39,375 nucleotides of DNA from Holosporales bacterium (GTDB lineage: Bacteria; Pseudomonadota; Alphaproteobacteria; RUG11792). The notes beneath the pieces were generated by a model. The model was given only the letters and a program-made list of their open reading frames with translations. It was not told where the DNA came from and did no database searches. The stretch's first letter is position 1, and every line of letters starts with the position of its first letter. The translations under genes were made by a program, and so were the position numbers. Of the stretch, positions 16,862 through 26,300 are shown piece by piece. The stretch lies in NCBI GenBank assembly GCA_031258785.1, contig JAIRMJ010000011.1:1-39375 (forward strand). Direction: 5' to 3'.

Positions 16862-18789
16862 TTCTTTTTTATACTGCCAATAATGTCTTCAATGCAATCT
16901 GGATTTGAGATTGTCGTGAGATCTTCGAAATTCTCCGTGTCGTTTGATGCTATTTTGCGCAAAATCCGTCTCAGTATTTTCCCTGATCGAGTCTTGGGCA
17001 GATCATTTACTATTGCCACGACATCCGGCTTCGTTATAGGGCTTATCTGCTTTCGTACCCGGTCTGATATGATCTCCACTGCGCTTGCTCTCTGCTCTTC
17101 TGTTATATCCTTCTTCAGCACGATGAACGCGTATATGCCTTCTCCTTTTATTTCGTGTGGGAATCCAACCACTGATACCTCCGCCACTATGTCTGCTCCG
17201 GCTATAACCTCCTCTATCTCAATCGGACTTATCCTGTGACCTGAGACGTTCAGAACGTCGTCTAGCCTGCCGGTTATCCAAATATTACCATCAAAGTCAA
17301 AATACGCTTCATCGCCTGTGTAGTAGATGTCCTCATTTGATTGGGAATAATACGTCCTCGCCATGGCATCTTTCTCTCCAAAGATATCGATTAGCATGCC
17401 CGGCAGTGGGTATTGTATAAACATGGCTCCTGGCTGATGAGGAGTCGTTATTGTTTTGTCATTTTCATCTTTCAGTATGAGCTTGCAGCCGAAGAACTGC
17501 CTCCCCGTGTGCCCGTACGATTTCATTTCATCGATTGTACAAAGCGGGGCTGTTGGCACGCCACCCAGCTCTGTCTGGCCCCACATATTGACGATTGGGC
17601 ACCGTCCTTGTCCAACCTTGTGAAAATACCAAGCCCAAGCGTCTTTATTCAGGATTTCGCCAAATACACCCAGGTGTTTCAGTGAGCTACGCGAGCTGGT
17701 AGACAAGCTTTCATCGTCATACTTCATTAATGCCCTTATCGCCGTCGGAGCAGTATTTAGCGACGTGACCTTGTGCTTGTCGATTATCTCCCAGAACACG
17801 GAATTACGAGGATGTGTAGGTATGCCCTCATAAAACAATGAAGTCGTTCCATTGCAAAGAGCGGCGTAGATAGCATACGCATGGCCGCCCATCCATCCGA
17901 TATCTCCAGAGCCCCAGAATATCTCATTTTCGAACAAATTGAAAAAGTATCGTCCAGTCAACATTGAGAACAGCAGAAAGCCTCCGGTGCCCATGACCAC
18001 TCCCTTCGGATTTCCAGCCGAACCTGAGGTATACAGCATGAATAGGGGGTTAGTCGAGGACGTCTCTTCTATCTCGCACTCTGTTGCCTGAGATTTTGAT
18101 TCCTGGTAGTAGTCAATATCCAGGTTTTTATCCCAGTCGATATCTACGTCCTGACGTCGGACGATAAGCGACCTTATCGGTCTGTCGCAAATCCTCCTTG
18201 CCTCATCCACGTTCTTCTTCAAATGGAAGAGTTTTCCGCCTCGTCTGTTGGCGTCGCATGAGATTATGAAGTCTGACTTACAGCTATCCATTCGCAATGC
18301 CACGGCACTAGGCGAGAATCCGGCGAATACTGCAGAATACGGGATGCCTAGGCGTGCGCAAGCTAGGCAGGCGTACACCCCCTCTGGGACCATCGGCATA
18401 TATACTGTAACGCAGTCCTTCTTCGTTACGCCACATTTCTTAAGCACGTTTGCAAAGCGACACACTTCCTCTTTCAGTTGCTTAAAAGATATATACTTAT
18501 TGATCTCAAGGTCTTCCTCGCTTTGCCATATTATGGCTGTCTTGTATGGATTTTTCTCGGCATGCCTGTCAACGCAGTTGTAGCATGCGTTCAGCTTGCC
18601 GTCTGGAAACCACTGTGTTGTCCCCTTAGGGCCGTATTTCATTACAATCGTGGGGGCTTTTGTCCAAGATAGTCTGCAAACCTGCGCCTTCCAGTATTCT
18701 TCTCTGTTTTGTATGGAGAACTCATAGATCTCCTTGTAGACATCCTCGTCACGCCACGCATCGTCTCTGCGCAAAAATTCTTCATTCAT
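16837..18789 (-). CDS. Acetyl-CoA synthetase-family (AMP-forming) acyl-CoA synthetase with altered acid pocket
   Basis: The 650-residue product aligns over its whole length with Acs: the P-loop-like YTSGSAGNPKG, YEGIPTHP, TAPTAIRALM, a Q-T-E motif, YYTGDEA, ITGRLDDVLNVSGHRIS, and the C-terminal PKTRSGKILRRILRK with the catalytic, acetylatable Lys. The four residues that form the acetate pocket in Salmonella Acs (V310, T311, V386, W414) read M, G, F and G here (GWMGGH, GVFGE, MWGQTE). Loss of the pocket Trp for Gly widens the site in characterised mutants, so the natural acid is probably longer than acetate; this is inference. Start: ATG at 18789, with a GTG codon directly before it. It lies 16 bases after nupC and overlaps rimP. 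Confidence 0.85.
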   Translation of the reverse strand: MNEEFLRRDDAWRDEDVYKEIYEFSIQNREEYWKAQVCRLSWTKAPTIVMKYGPKGTTQWFPDGKLNACYNCVDRHAEKNPYKTAIIWQSEEDLEINKYISFKQLKEEVCRFANVLKKCGVTKKDCVTVYMPMVPEGVYACLACARLGIPYSAVFAGFSPSAVALRMDSCKSDFIISCDANRRGGKLFHLKKNVDEARRICDRPIRSLIVRRQDVDIDWDKNLDIDYYQESKSQATECEIEETSSTNPLFMLYTSGSAGNPKGVVMGTGGFLLFSMLTGRYFFNLFENEIFWGSGDIGWMGGHAYAIYAALCNGTTSLFYEGIPTHPRNSVFWEIIDKHKVTSLNTAPTAIRALMKYDDESLSTSSRSSLKHLGVFGEILNKDAWAWYFHKVGQGRCPIVNMWGQTELGGVPTAPLCTIDEMKSYGHTGRQFFGCKLILKDENDKTITTPHQPGAMFIQYPLPGMLIDIFGEKDAMARTYYSQSNEDIYYTGDEAYFDFDGNIWITGRLDDVLNVSGHRISPIEIEEVIAGADIVAEVSVVGFPHEIKGEGIYAFIVLKKDITEEQRASAVEIISDRVRKQISPITKPDVVAIVNDLPKTRSGKILRRILRKIASNDTENFEDLTTISNPDCIEDIIGSIKKKCQCCSKK

Positions 18790-18805
18790 CACTTTCTTTT
18801 ATTCC

Positions 18806-20065
18806 TTACAAAGAGATTATCACGCCCATAAGAGATGCTGTGAGGCCAGTTGCCAGCAGCCCAGCCATAAACGCTTTCCCAACTATGGCCGGTATACATT
18901 TTTGACCTGGGGCCATCGCCAAGAGGCCACCCACAGTTATTCCTATACACGAGAAGTTGCCGAAGTTATTTATCGCATATATGGTCTTAACGACGCTGCC
19001 CGGCGAAATATTAGCCTTTGCCAGCTCGAAAAAGGCCACCATTTCGTTTGCTGCTATCTTTGTTCCTAATACCTGTGCAACTGCCACTAAATCGCTGTCT
19101 TGTATTCCAATGAGCCAAGCAAACGGATACATAACCATTCCGAATATACGCTGGAGTGTTATAGGGCCACCACCAACATTTGGCAATATATCAAGAAGGT
19201 AGTTCACAAACGCCAGCAATGCGATCATTCCAATTAGAGAGCCTACTATGCACCACCATACAAAAGCCCCATCTGAGATGCCCCTGTTCACAGCCCCCAT
19301 AAATTTCTCTTCTTTCTCTGCTGCCGCTTCTTGGCTTGCTTTTTCAGCGTATTCATCAAGATCTTTCTCTTTCCTTGGCATTACGAGGGCACACACAATC
19401 AACGCCGAGATGACCGTCATAACACTTGCCGTTACGATGTGTTGCATCGCAGTTGGGCAGATCGCCTCAAGTGCTCCGGCGTACACCGGCATAACAGCTG
19501 CTGACGACGTCGAAAACGCCAGTGTGAGTATGATAAAAATGTCGGACTGCGCTAATGTCGGGAGTTTGTTTTTTATGAGCAAAGGAGCCTCTAGTTGCCC
19601 AACAAACATCTTTGCGGCTGCGACCATGCCAATCGAATCCTTTATTTTAAATATCACCTTGAAGATGTATCCTACCACCTTCGCCAAGTATGGGAGTATC
19701 CGGAGATATGTCAGTATTGCTGATAGTGTGCTAACAATGATCACAGTCGGCAGAGCTTGAAACGCGAATACGAATGGCGATCCACCATCTTTGAGATTGA
19801 AGGGTGGCTCGCCGCCTCCTACGTATCCAAACACAAATTTGGTGCCCTCCAACGTTGCATCTCTGAGTTTCATAACACCACGTGCAACGCACTCCATGCA
19901 TGTAACAAACACAGGCATATTCGTGATTGCGAGCCCAATCGCAATCTGAAACAATACACCATAAACGACAGGTTTCCAGCTTTTAGCCAGCTTCATATCC
20001 GACTCATCGCGCAACCACAGCGCGACTAGAAGAAACAGGAAATACCCTACAATGGATCTTGCCAT
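18806..20065 (-). CDS. nupC: NupC/CNT-family concentrative nucleoside transporter
   Basis: The 419-residue polytopic protein has the CNT landmarks: GQLEAPLLIK in the first hairpin region, GTKIAANEMVAFFEL in the centre and NNFGNFSCIGI before the last segments, which correspond to the nucleoside- and Na-binding motifs of the family. A charged loop (KDLDEYAEKASQEAAAEKEEK) separates the two halves. It imports nucleosides, which suits a host-dependent cell. The ATG at 20065 has a good Shine-Dalgarno (GGCGGAG, eight bases upstream) and is preferred over the GTG at 20095. It is the first gene of the minus-strand operon ending with lptE. Confidence 0.9.
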   Translation of the reverse strand: MARSIVGYFLFLLVALWLRDESDMKLAKSWKPVVYGVLFQIAIGLAITNMPVFVTCMECVARGVMKLRDATLEGTKFVFGYVGGGEPPFNLKDGGSPFVFAFQALPTVIIVSTLSAILTYLRILPYLAKVVGYIFKVIFKIKDSIGMVAAAKMFVGQLEAPLLIKNKLPTLAQSDIFIILTLAFSTSSAAVMPVYAGALEAICPTAMQHIVTASVMTVISALIVCALVMPRKEKDLDEYAEKASQEAAAEKEEKFMGAVNRGISDGAFVWWCIVGSLIGMIALLAFVNYLLDILPNVGGGPITLQRIFGMVMYPFAWLIGIQDSDLVAVAQVLGTKIAANEMVAFFELAKANISPGSVVKTIYAINNFGNFSCIGITVGGLLAMAPGQKCIPAIVGKAFMAGLLATGLTASLMGVIISL

Positions 20066-20108
20066 AACATTTACTCCGCCAATCGACAAATACACCCTGT
20101 TTGGCAGG

Positions 20109-20138
20109 ATGCTACAACATTTCTTATATGGGTTTCAA
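20109..20138 (-). promoter_or_regulatory. Promoter for the nupC-to-lptE operon
   Basis: Reading the minus strand, a -35 element TTGAAA (20138-20133), an 18-base spacer and a -10 element TAGCAT (20114-20109) lie about 45 bases before the nupC ATG. It is back to back with the cckA promoter, whose extended -10 sits at 20145-20153, so the two divergent transcripts share a short control region. Confidence 0.4.
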
Positions 20139-20144
20139 GTTTTT

Positions 20145-20153
20145 TGCTATAAT
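20145..20153 (+). promoter_or_regulatory. Extended -10 promoter element for cckA
   Basis: TGCTATAAT is a perfect extended -10 motif (TG, one base, TATAAT). No good -35 lies 16-18 bases upstream, which is usual for extended -10 promoters. Transcription would start near 20160, ahead of both possible cckA start codons (TTG 20186, ATG 20219). Confidence 0.55.
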
Positions 20154-20218
20154 GAAAGCAGTGTGCGAAATACCTTGATACGAACTTGCCAGCGCCGTTT
20201 TTTGAAGAAGCTTTTGGG

Positions 20219-22621
20219 ATGATCAGGGAGTTGTTTCATGGCAATGCGTACGTAAACACGCAAAACGGGTTAATCGTCGCTCTGGCGTGCGTGGTTGCGC
20301 TCGTGATCGCATACAGAAGGAAGAGCACAGCCCTAAGAGAAGCTGAGTATTACCTGTCAGTAATCAGGACTGTTTCAAAGGCTCTTGCTAAAAATCAGGA
20401 GATTGTGGCTTTTAACAAGAATGAGGACATCGTATATACGACGCATCCTCACTTGTACTCCGAGAGACGTGAATTTTTCAGGTATCTCATCGGGCACATA
20501 ACTGCATCACCTGAGCTGAAAACCTTCTGCAAACACATTGAGAATCAGGAGTCATGCAATGTCTTACTGAACAAGCTAGGCCGTGGGCAGGACGGTATAA
20601 CCCCAAGGATTGCAGCGAATACTAACATCGTACGTGCTGGTGATTCATTTGTCGGGGAATCCATCGTAGTCGTGGGCATGATGGACATAACGCGGTATGT
20701 GAAGGATAGCGAAGAAAAAGCAGAGCAATATGACAAGCTGGAGCACTTTCTCGATAACATGCCTCTCGGAATTTTCTATCTGGACAATGATGCAAAGATC
20801 ATCGGTGTCAATACGACGTTTGCCAACATCGTGAGTTCGAGTAAGAGTCGCGTGCTTGATATATCGATTACGGATTTCATAGATGAATTCGATGCTGCAA
20901 TAGCAGCACAGAAGCCGACAATTGTCACTGTTAAGCCAAAATTTGCTCCGCCATTTCGTGCGATGCTGATCAAATCTGCTGTCTGTTCTATCTCGTCGTC
21001 GAAGCAGCCGTGGCTCATTTACAGAATTATCGCGAAAGAGACGGCAGCAGTTGATGCTGATAATGAGTTTCTTGCACAGACGACGTTTATTAGCTCTCAA
21101 ATACCAGCAGCGATAGTTAATGCGAGAGGCGAGATCAGAGCAATCAATCCACCATTTGCTGCACTGATTCAGGACAGGGTAGTCCTTGATAAAAGCAAGA
21201 TAATAAAGCCAGGCACCACGATCTCAGATCTAATACACTCGTCAGGTGCAGACAAAGACCTCGTTGATCAGCTAAAGTTGGCCTTGAAGCCATTGGAGAA
21301 ACCAAAACCGATTGAAGTCCAGTTCGCTGGCGGAACGATCACAACAAACGCATACATCAATAGAATCGATCGTGGACAAACCGGGCAGAACGCGGAGCAG
21401 CTACTACTCATCCAATTTACAGATATCTCCGGCTACAAATCACTGGAGCAGCAGTTTGTACAGGCCCAGAAAATGCAGGCGATTGGGCAACTAGCCGGGG
21501 GTGTAGCTCACGATTTCAATAACCTCCTGACGGCTATGATTGGGTTCTGTGACCTACTACTTCAGCGGTATACTCCAAACGACCCCTCGTATGCGGACGT
21601 GATGCAGATAAAGCAAAACGCCGGACGTGCAGCAAAACTCGTCAAGCAACTGTTGGCTTTCTCCAGGCAACAAACCCTTGTTCTTAGGGTCATTTCGGTG
21701 GCAGATAAATTGCTGGATCTTTCATCTCTCCTGAAAAGGCTCATAGGGGTCGATATTGACTTCCAAGTCATACATGGGAAGAATATCTGGCCTATCAGAA
21801 TCGATAGCAATCAGTTTGAGCAGATAATCATCAACCTCGCCGTCAACGCGAGGGATGCGATGAATGGCAAAGGAAAGCTAACAATCAGAACAAGGAACTA
21901 CTTCTCTGAGAGGGATTTCCAGTGCGTATACGATACAGCTCATGCCGGAGACTATGTCTTAATTGAGGTCCTCGATACAGGATGTGGGATGACAAAGGAA
22001 ACGGTTCAGCACATTTTCGAACCATTTTTCTCGCAAACACGAAAGACTGGGGATAAAGGTGGAGTAGCTGGCACGGGGCTAGGGTTATCCACAGTGTATG
22101 GGATAATAAACCAAATAGGGGGATACATAGCAGTCGATACCGAACCAGGCGTTGGTTCTAACTTCAAGCTTTACTTCCCGCGATATACCGGGCCGGAACA
22201 AACAGATCAACGTGCCAAGGAACAGGTTTTCAGGGATCTCAGCGGCACAGAAACGATACTCTTGGTGGAGGACGAGGACGCGGTCAGGATGTTCTCAGCC
22301 CGCGCTTTGCGGGATAAGGGGTACAAAGTCCTGGAGGCGTCATGTGGAGAGGAGGCCATAGAAATAGCAAAGGAGCATACGTTCGAGCTACTCGTTACAG
22401 ACGTAGTGATGCCGAAGATCGATGGGCCAACGCTCAGCAATATACTCAAGGAACGCTCAAAGCAAATGAAAACGATATTCGTATCTGGGTATACGGAAGA
22501 TACGTTCAGGCAGGACGTTGGACGCAGTTCTGATATCCATTTCCTCCAAAAGCCGTTTACTCTCAAAGATCTTGCAAGCAAAGTGAAGGAGGTACTATCA
22601 AGTGGCAAACGAAGTCTTTGA
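20219..22621 (+). CDS. cckA: CckA-like hybrid histidine kinase
   Basis: The 800-residue product has one clear N-terminal membrane segment (about 16-34), two PAS-like regions (starting FLDNMPLGIFYLD and SSQIPAAIVNARGE), a HisKA domain with GQLAGGVAHDFNNLL (phospho-acceptor H431), an HATPase domain (NLAVNARDAM, DTGCGM, GTGLGLSTVYG), and a receiver domain with phospho-acceptor D728 (LLVTDVVMP) and QKPF. In alphaproteobacteria CckA phosphorylates ChpT and thereby CtrA; neither is in this window. Caulobacter CckA has two membrane segments, so the N-terminus looks reduced. Start: ATG 20219 with GAAGAAG upstream is preferred over TTG 20186. The next gene begins inside its 3' end. Confidence 0.92.
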   Translation: MIRELFHGNAYVNTQNGLIVALACVVALVIAYRRKSTALREAEYYLSVIRTVSKALAKNQEIVAFNKNEDIVYTTHPHLYSERREFFRYLIGHITASPELKTFCKHIENQESCNVLLNKLGRGQDGITPRIAANTNIVRAGDSFVGESIVVVGMMDITRYVKDSEEKAEQYDKLEHFLDNMPLGIFYLDNDAKIIGVNTTFANIVSSSKSRVLDISITDFIDEFDAAIAAQKPTIVTVKPKFAPPFRAMLIKSAVCSISSSKQPWLIYRIIAKETAAVDADNEFLAQTTFISSQIPAAIVNARGEIRAINPPFAALIQDRVVLDKSKIIKPGTTISDLIHSSGADKDLVDQLKLALKPLEKPKPIEVQFAGGTITTNAYINRIDRGQTGQNAEQLLLIQFTDISGYKSLEQQFVQAQKMQAIGQLAGGVAHDFNNLLTAMIGFCDLLLQRYTPNDPSYADVMQIKQNAGRAAKLVKQLLAFSRQQTLVLRVISVADKLLDLSSLLKRLIGVDIDFQVIHGKNIWPIRIDSNQFEQIIINLAVNARDAMNGKGKLTIRTRNYFSERDFQCVYDTAHAGDYVLIEVLDTGCGMTKETVQHIFEPFFSQTRKTGDKGGVAGTGLGLSTVYGIINQIGGYIAVDTEPGVGSNFKLYFPRYTGPEQTDQRAKEQVFRDLSGTETILLVEDEDAVRMFSARALRDKGYKVLEASCGEEAIEIAKEHTFELLVTDVVMPKIDGPTLSNILKERSKQMKTIFVSGYTEDTFRQDVGRSSDIHFLQKPFTLKDLASKVKEVLSSGKRSL

Positions 22622-22913
22622 ACAAACAGAGGACGGTGTCACGTTCGATATTTACATTGTGCCAGGGGCCAAGAAAGACGCCTTTATGGGGCTTGTTGAC
22701 GGCCTAAAATGCAAGCAACTCAAGATCGCAGTTTGTGCCAGACCGATAGAAGGGCAGGCCAACGAGGCCCTCATTAGATTTTTATCAGAGCAACTCAAGA
22801 CAGCAAAATCAAACATCGTGATCATAAGTGGTATACGCTCCCGTAACAAAAAAGTTCTTATCCGTAATCACAGAATCGCAGACATGCCAGACGTCATTAC
22901 AGCAGTGGATTAG
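22602..22913 (+). CDS. DUF167/YggU family protein
   Basis: The 103-residue product matches DUF167: a VTFDIYIVPGAKKDAFMGL start, KIAVCARPIEGQANEALIRFLSEQL in the centre, and NIVIISGIRSRNKKVLI at the end. The family is widespread and its function is not established. The GTG start at 22602 lies inside the 3' end of cckA and is preceded by a perfect AAGGAGGT Shine-Dalgarno (22586-22593) with eight-base spacing, the strongest in the window. In many alphaproteobacteria this family sits beside ppa, folD or yggT; here it is coupled to cckA. Confidence 0.9.
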   Translation: MANEVFEQTEDGVTFDIYIVPGAKKDAFMGLVDGLKCKQLKIAVCARPIEGQANEALIRFLSEQLKTAKSNIVIISGIRSRNKKVLIRNHRIADMPDVITAVD

Positions 22914-23084
22914 TTTTGTGTAGTGATCGCCAGTTTATCTTCTCTGGTTCGCTCTGTGATGGAATTGCCTTGTAAGAGTGTTGCCACACTCGTGCAGTTG
23001 CTATCTGTCGCTGGTATCTGATGAGGTGTCACAAAAGTGCGACTTGGCTGACGAATCATGGTCTTTATGAATTATTTAACGAGT

Positions 23085-23140
23085 ACGCGGTGTGAATCAG
23101 CTTGTTTCAGCTGCACCGCGTTTGCTTTTCTTTTTTCTTT
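23085..23140 (+). terminator. Strong intrinsic terminator
   Basis: An 8-bp stem ACGCGGTG (23085-23092) / CACCGCGT (23114-23121) is extended, across a five-base bulge on the 5' side, by CAGCT (23098-23102) / AGCTG (23109-23113) with a six-base loop. A T-rich tract (23121-23140) follows. This is the clearest Rho-independent terminator in the window and ends the cckA-yggU transcript or a small RNA. Confidence 0.85.
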
Positions 23141-23276
23141 GAACGACTCCAGAGGTCTTTTCGGATCTATGATGAAAATCTTTTTGAGCAGTTGAGCCGT
23201 CAACACTCAGACTCTTTCATTTCATGAGATGGCTCTGTTTCCCATTCCGATATTACTCCAGAAGCAGCCATCTATA

Positions 23277-23285
23277 TGCTAAGAT
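23277..23285 (+). promoter_or_regulatory. Extended -10 element for dnaE
   Basis: TGCTAAGAT fits the extended -10 pattern (TG, one base, TAAGAT) and lies about 40 bases upstream of the dnaE ATG. No convincing -35 was seen. The same GCTAAGAT core forms the -10 of the HemY-like gene at 33847. Confidence 0.35.
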
Positions 23286-23323
23286 AAGCGGCACCGAGCT
23301 TCAGAGAAGAAGATTTATAAGCA

Positions 23324-26300
23324 ATGCAGGGTCCATTTGTTCATTTGAGGCTACACAGCGCTTATTCCCTTTGTGAAGGGGCCGTTAAAATCCCAGAATT
23401 AGTCGGAGCATGCGCTAGACTCGCCATGCCTGCCGTAGCCATCACGGATACAAACAACATGTTTGGGATGCTTGAGTTTGCGACACTGTGTGCTGCCGGT
23501 GGAGTTCAGCCGATCCCGGGGCTTACGGTCGACATAAAATATGCTGGTGAGATCCATCCTGTGGTGCTTATAGCCCAGACCGAGAGCGGCTACAAGAACC
23601 TGATGAAGCTGATGACTTGCTTCTATATCAAGAATCAAGAGCAACCGCGGTTTGTAACGCTAGAGGATCTCTCAAGGCATAGTAATGGCGTAATAGTCCT
23701 CAGTGGAGGCTTCCAAGGCCCAGCAGGAGATCTCATCATGCATTCAAACCATGAGAAGGCTGCGCAATTTCTTCGCGATATACACGCTATATATGGAGAC
23801 AGACTATATATCGAGATATCACGCACAAATGAGCCGGCAGAGAGTATTACAGAGAGGCATTTTATTGAATTTGCCATGCAGAACGGCATCCCGCTTGTTG
23901 CGACCAATGAGGTATTCTTCCTGGATAAGTCGATGCATGCATCTCACGATATCTTGATGTGTATAGCAGACGGAACATACGTTACAGTAAGGGACAGAAA
24001 GAGGGTTTCAAAGGAGCACTATCTGAAGTCTACACCCGAGATGTTTGAATTATTTTCTGACGTCAAGGAGGCAGTTGAGAATACTGCCATAATTGCTAGG
24101 AGATGTTCCTTCATGCCAGAGAAGATGGCTCCCATCCTTCCAAGCTTTATAAGCGAGTCCAGCCAAGATGATGAGGCCTTAATTGATAAGCAAGCGCAAG
24201 AAGGTCTTACAAGGAGACTAGAGGGCGAAGTGTTCTCGTCTGTTGAAAACGCCAATAGACCTCGAAAACAGGTGGAGACGGAGTATGCTGAACGCCTCAA
24301 ATACGAGCTAGATCTGATCAAGAAGATGAAGTTCAGTGGCTACTTTCTTATCGTTTCTGACTTTGTGAAATGGGCAAAAACCATGGATATTCCGGTTGGC
24401 CCAGGTCGTGGATCTGGAGCTGGCTCCCTTGTTGCCTGGTGCCTCTATATAACAGACCTGGATCCGATCAAGTATAACCTGATCTTTGAGAGATTCCTGA
24501 ATCCAGAGCGCATTTCAATGCCAGATTTCGATATAGACTTCTGTCAGAGGGGCAGGGATGACGTGGTATGCTACGTTCAGTCTAGGTATGGCAGAGAGAA
24601 CGTCGCTCATATAATTGCCCTGGGAAAACTGCAGGCGCGAGCCGTACTGCGTGATGTTGGAAGGGTCATACAGATGCCATACGGCCAGGTGGATAAGATA
24701 TCAAAACTTGTGCCTCAAAATGCTGAGAATCCGATAGATTTAGCCCAGGCGCTCGAAATAGAGCCTCAGCTACGGCAAATGATGGACGAGGACGATAGCG
24801 TCACATTTCTCATCGAGACAGGCTTACAACTGGAAGGGCTGTACCGTCATGCTTCGCTACATGCGGCCGGTATCGTGATAAGCAATGCACCAGTCGATGA
24901 GTTAGCTCCACTGTATTCAGATGGCGAATCTGAGCTTGCTATAACCCAATTCAACATGAAATACGTGGAATCTGCCGGACTTATCAAGTTTGACTTCCTG
25001 GGCCTGAAGACCTTAACAGTCATACAGGACACATGCAAGCATATCAAGAGATACAAAGGCATCGAGATCGATATTTCAAAGATCAGTTTTGAGGATGAGC
25101 AAACATTCAAACTCCTGTGTTCAACGGATGTTACTGGTGTGTTCCAGCTAGAAAGTGCCGGCATAAGGGACGTTATACAGAAACTACAACCAGACTGTCT
25201 GGAGGATATTATAGCCCTTATATCACTATACCGACCTGGTCCCATGGATAACATTCCGCTGTATATCGCCAGGAAACATGGAAAAGAAAAGGTGAAATAC
25301 CCACATCCGCTTCTGGAATCCATCTTGAGCGCGACGTACGGAATCATGATATATCAGGAACAGGTGATGAAAACTGCCCAGGAGATGGGGGGATACAGCC
25401 TCGCCTCTGCAGACATACTACGCCGCGCTATGGGCAAAAAAAACAAGACAGAGATGGAGAAAAACAAGAAAATCTTCATTGAAGGGGCCGCAAAGAATAG
25501 CATTTCAAGCTCGGTTGCAGGCCAGGTTTTCGCTCTCATGGAAAAGTTCGCTGGGTACGGATTCAACAGGTCTCACGCAGCTGGATATGCCGTTATTTCA
25601 TATCAGACTGCGTACCTAAAGGCTAATCATAGACGGGAGTTCCTCATTGCTTCGATGAACATGGATATCGCCAATACAGATAAGCTCTTTGGGTATATCC
25701 AAGACGCTAAGAAATGCGATATCGAGATCTTCCTGCCAGATATCAACCTATCTGAAGAGTATTTTGTTGGTGAAGGAGACAATGCTATCAGGTATGCTCT
25801 TGGTAGCCTCAAGGGCTGTGGCGTGACTGCAATGCGTAACATTGTCACAGAGCGTAAAAACAACGGTAAGTTCAAGGATATCTTCGACTTTTATAGGCGA
25901 ATAAGCTCTTTAGGGCTCACAACGCGCCAAATAGAAAGCTTGATACTAGCCGGAGCTTTCGACTCGATGCATCCTAACAGAAGGCAACTCATGGAGTCGC
26001 AGGAAGCACTGATGCTACTGAGTCGCGACTGCATGACCAAGCAGAGGACACTTTTCTCAGACCACAGCGCAGATGTTGTTGATCTCAAGGACGTGCAAGA
26101 GTGGGAGACAATAACAAAGTTGGATTTCGAGAGGCAAGCCGTTGGGTTCTACATAAGCGCCCATCCAATGGATATATACATTGGTTCCCTACGCAAATTT
26201 AACATCACTAAGAGCCGCGATTTCGCGATCAGCGGTGATAGTATCACGGTTGCTGGTGTCTTGCTATCAAAGATGGAAAAACTATCGCGTAATGGCCAGA

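Larger units (their letters stand above)
22914..23323. other. Non-coding interval between yggU and dnaE
   Basis: These 410 bases contain no credible gene. About 170 bases lie between the yggU stop and the strong terminator at 23085-23140, with a 6-bp hairpin GAGTGT-TGCC-ACACTC inside it near 22976-22991. After the terminator there is a small inverted repeat GTTGA-GCCG-TCAAC and an extended -10 for dnaE. The first half may be a long 3' UTR or a small RNA; it does not match SRP RNA, tmRNA, RNase P RNA or tRNA by eye. Confidence 0.5.

Noticed and set aside
22960-23022. A 20-codon frame (ATG at about 22960) downstream of yggU
   Set aside because: Too short, no ribosome binding site, and it overlaps the hairpin near 22976-22991.
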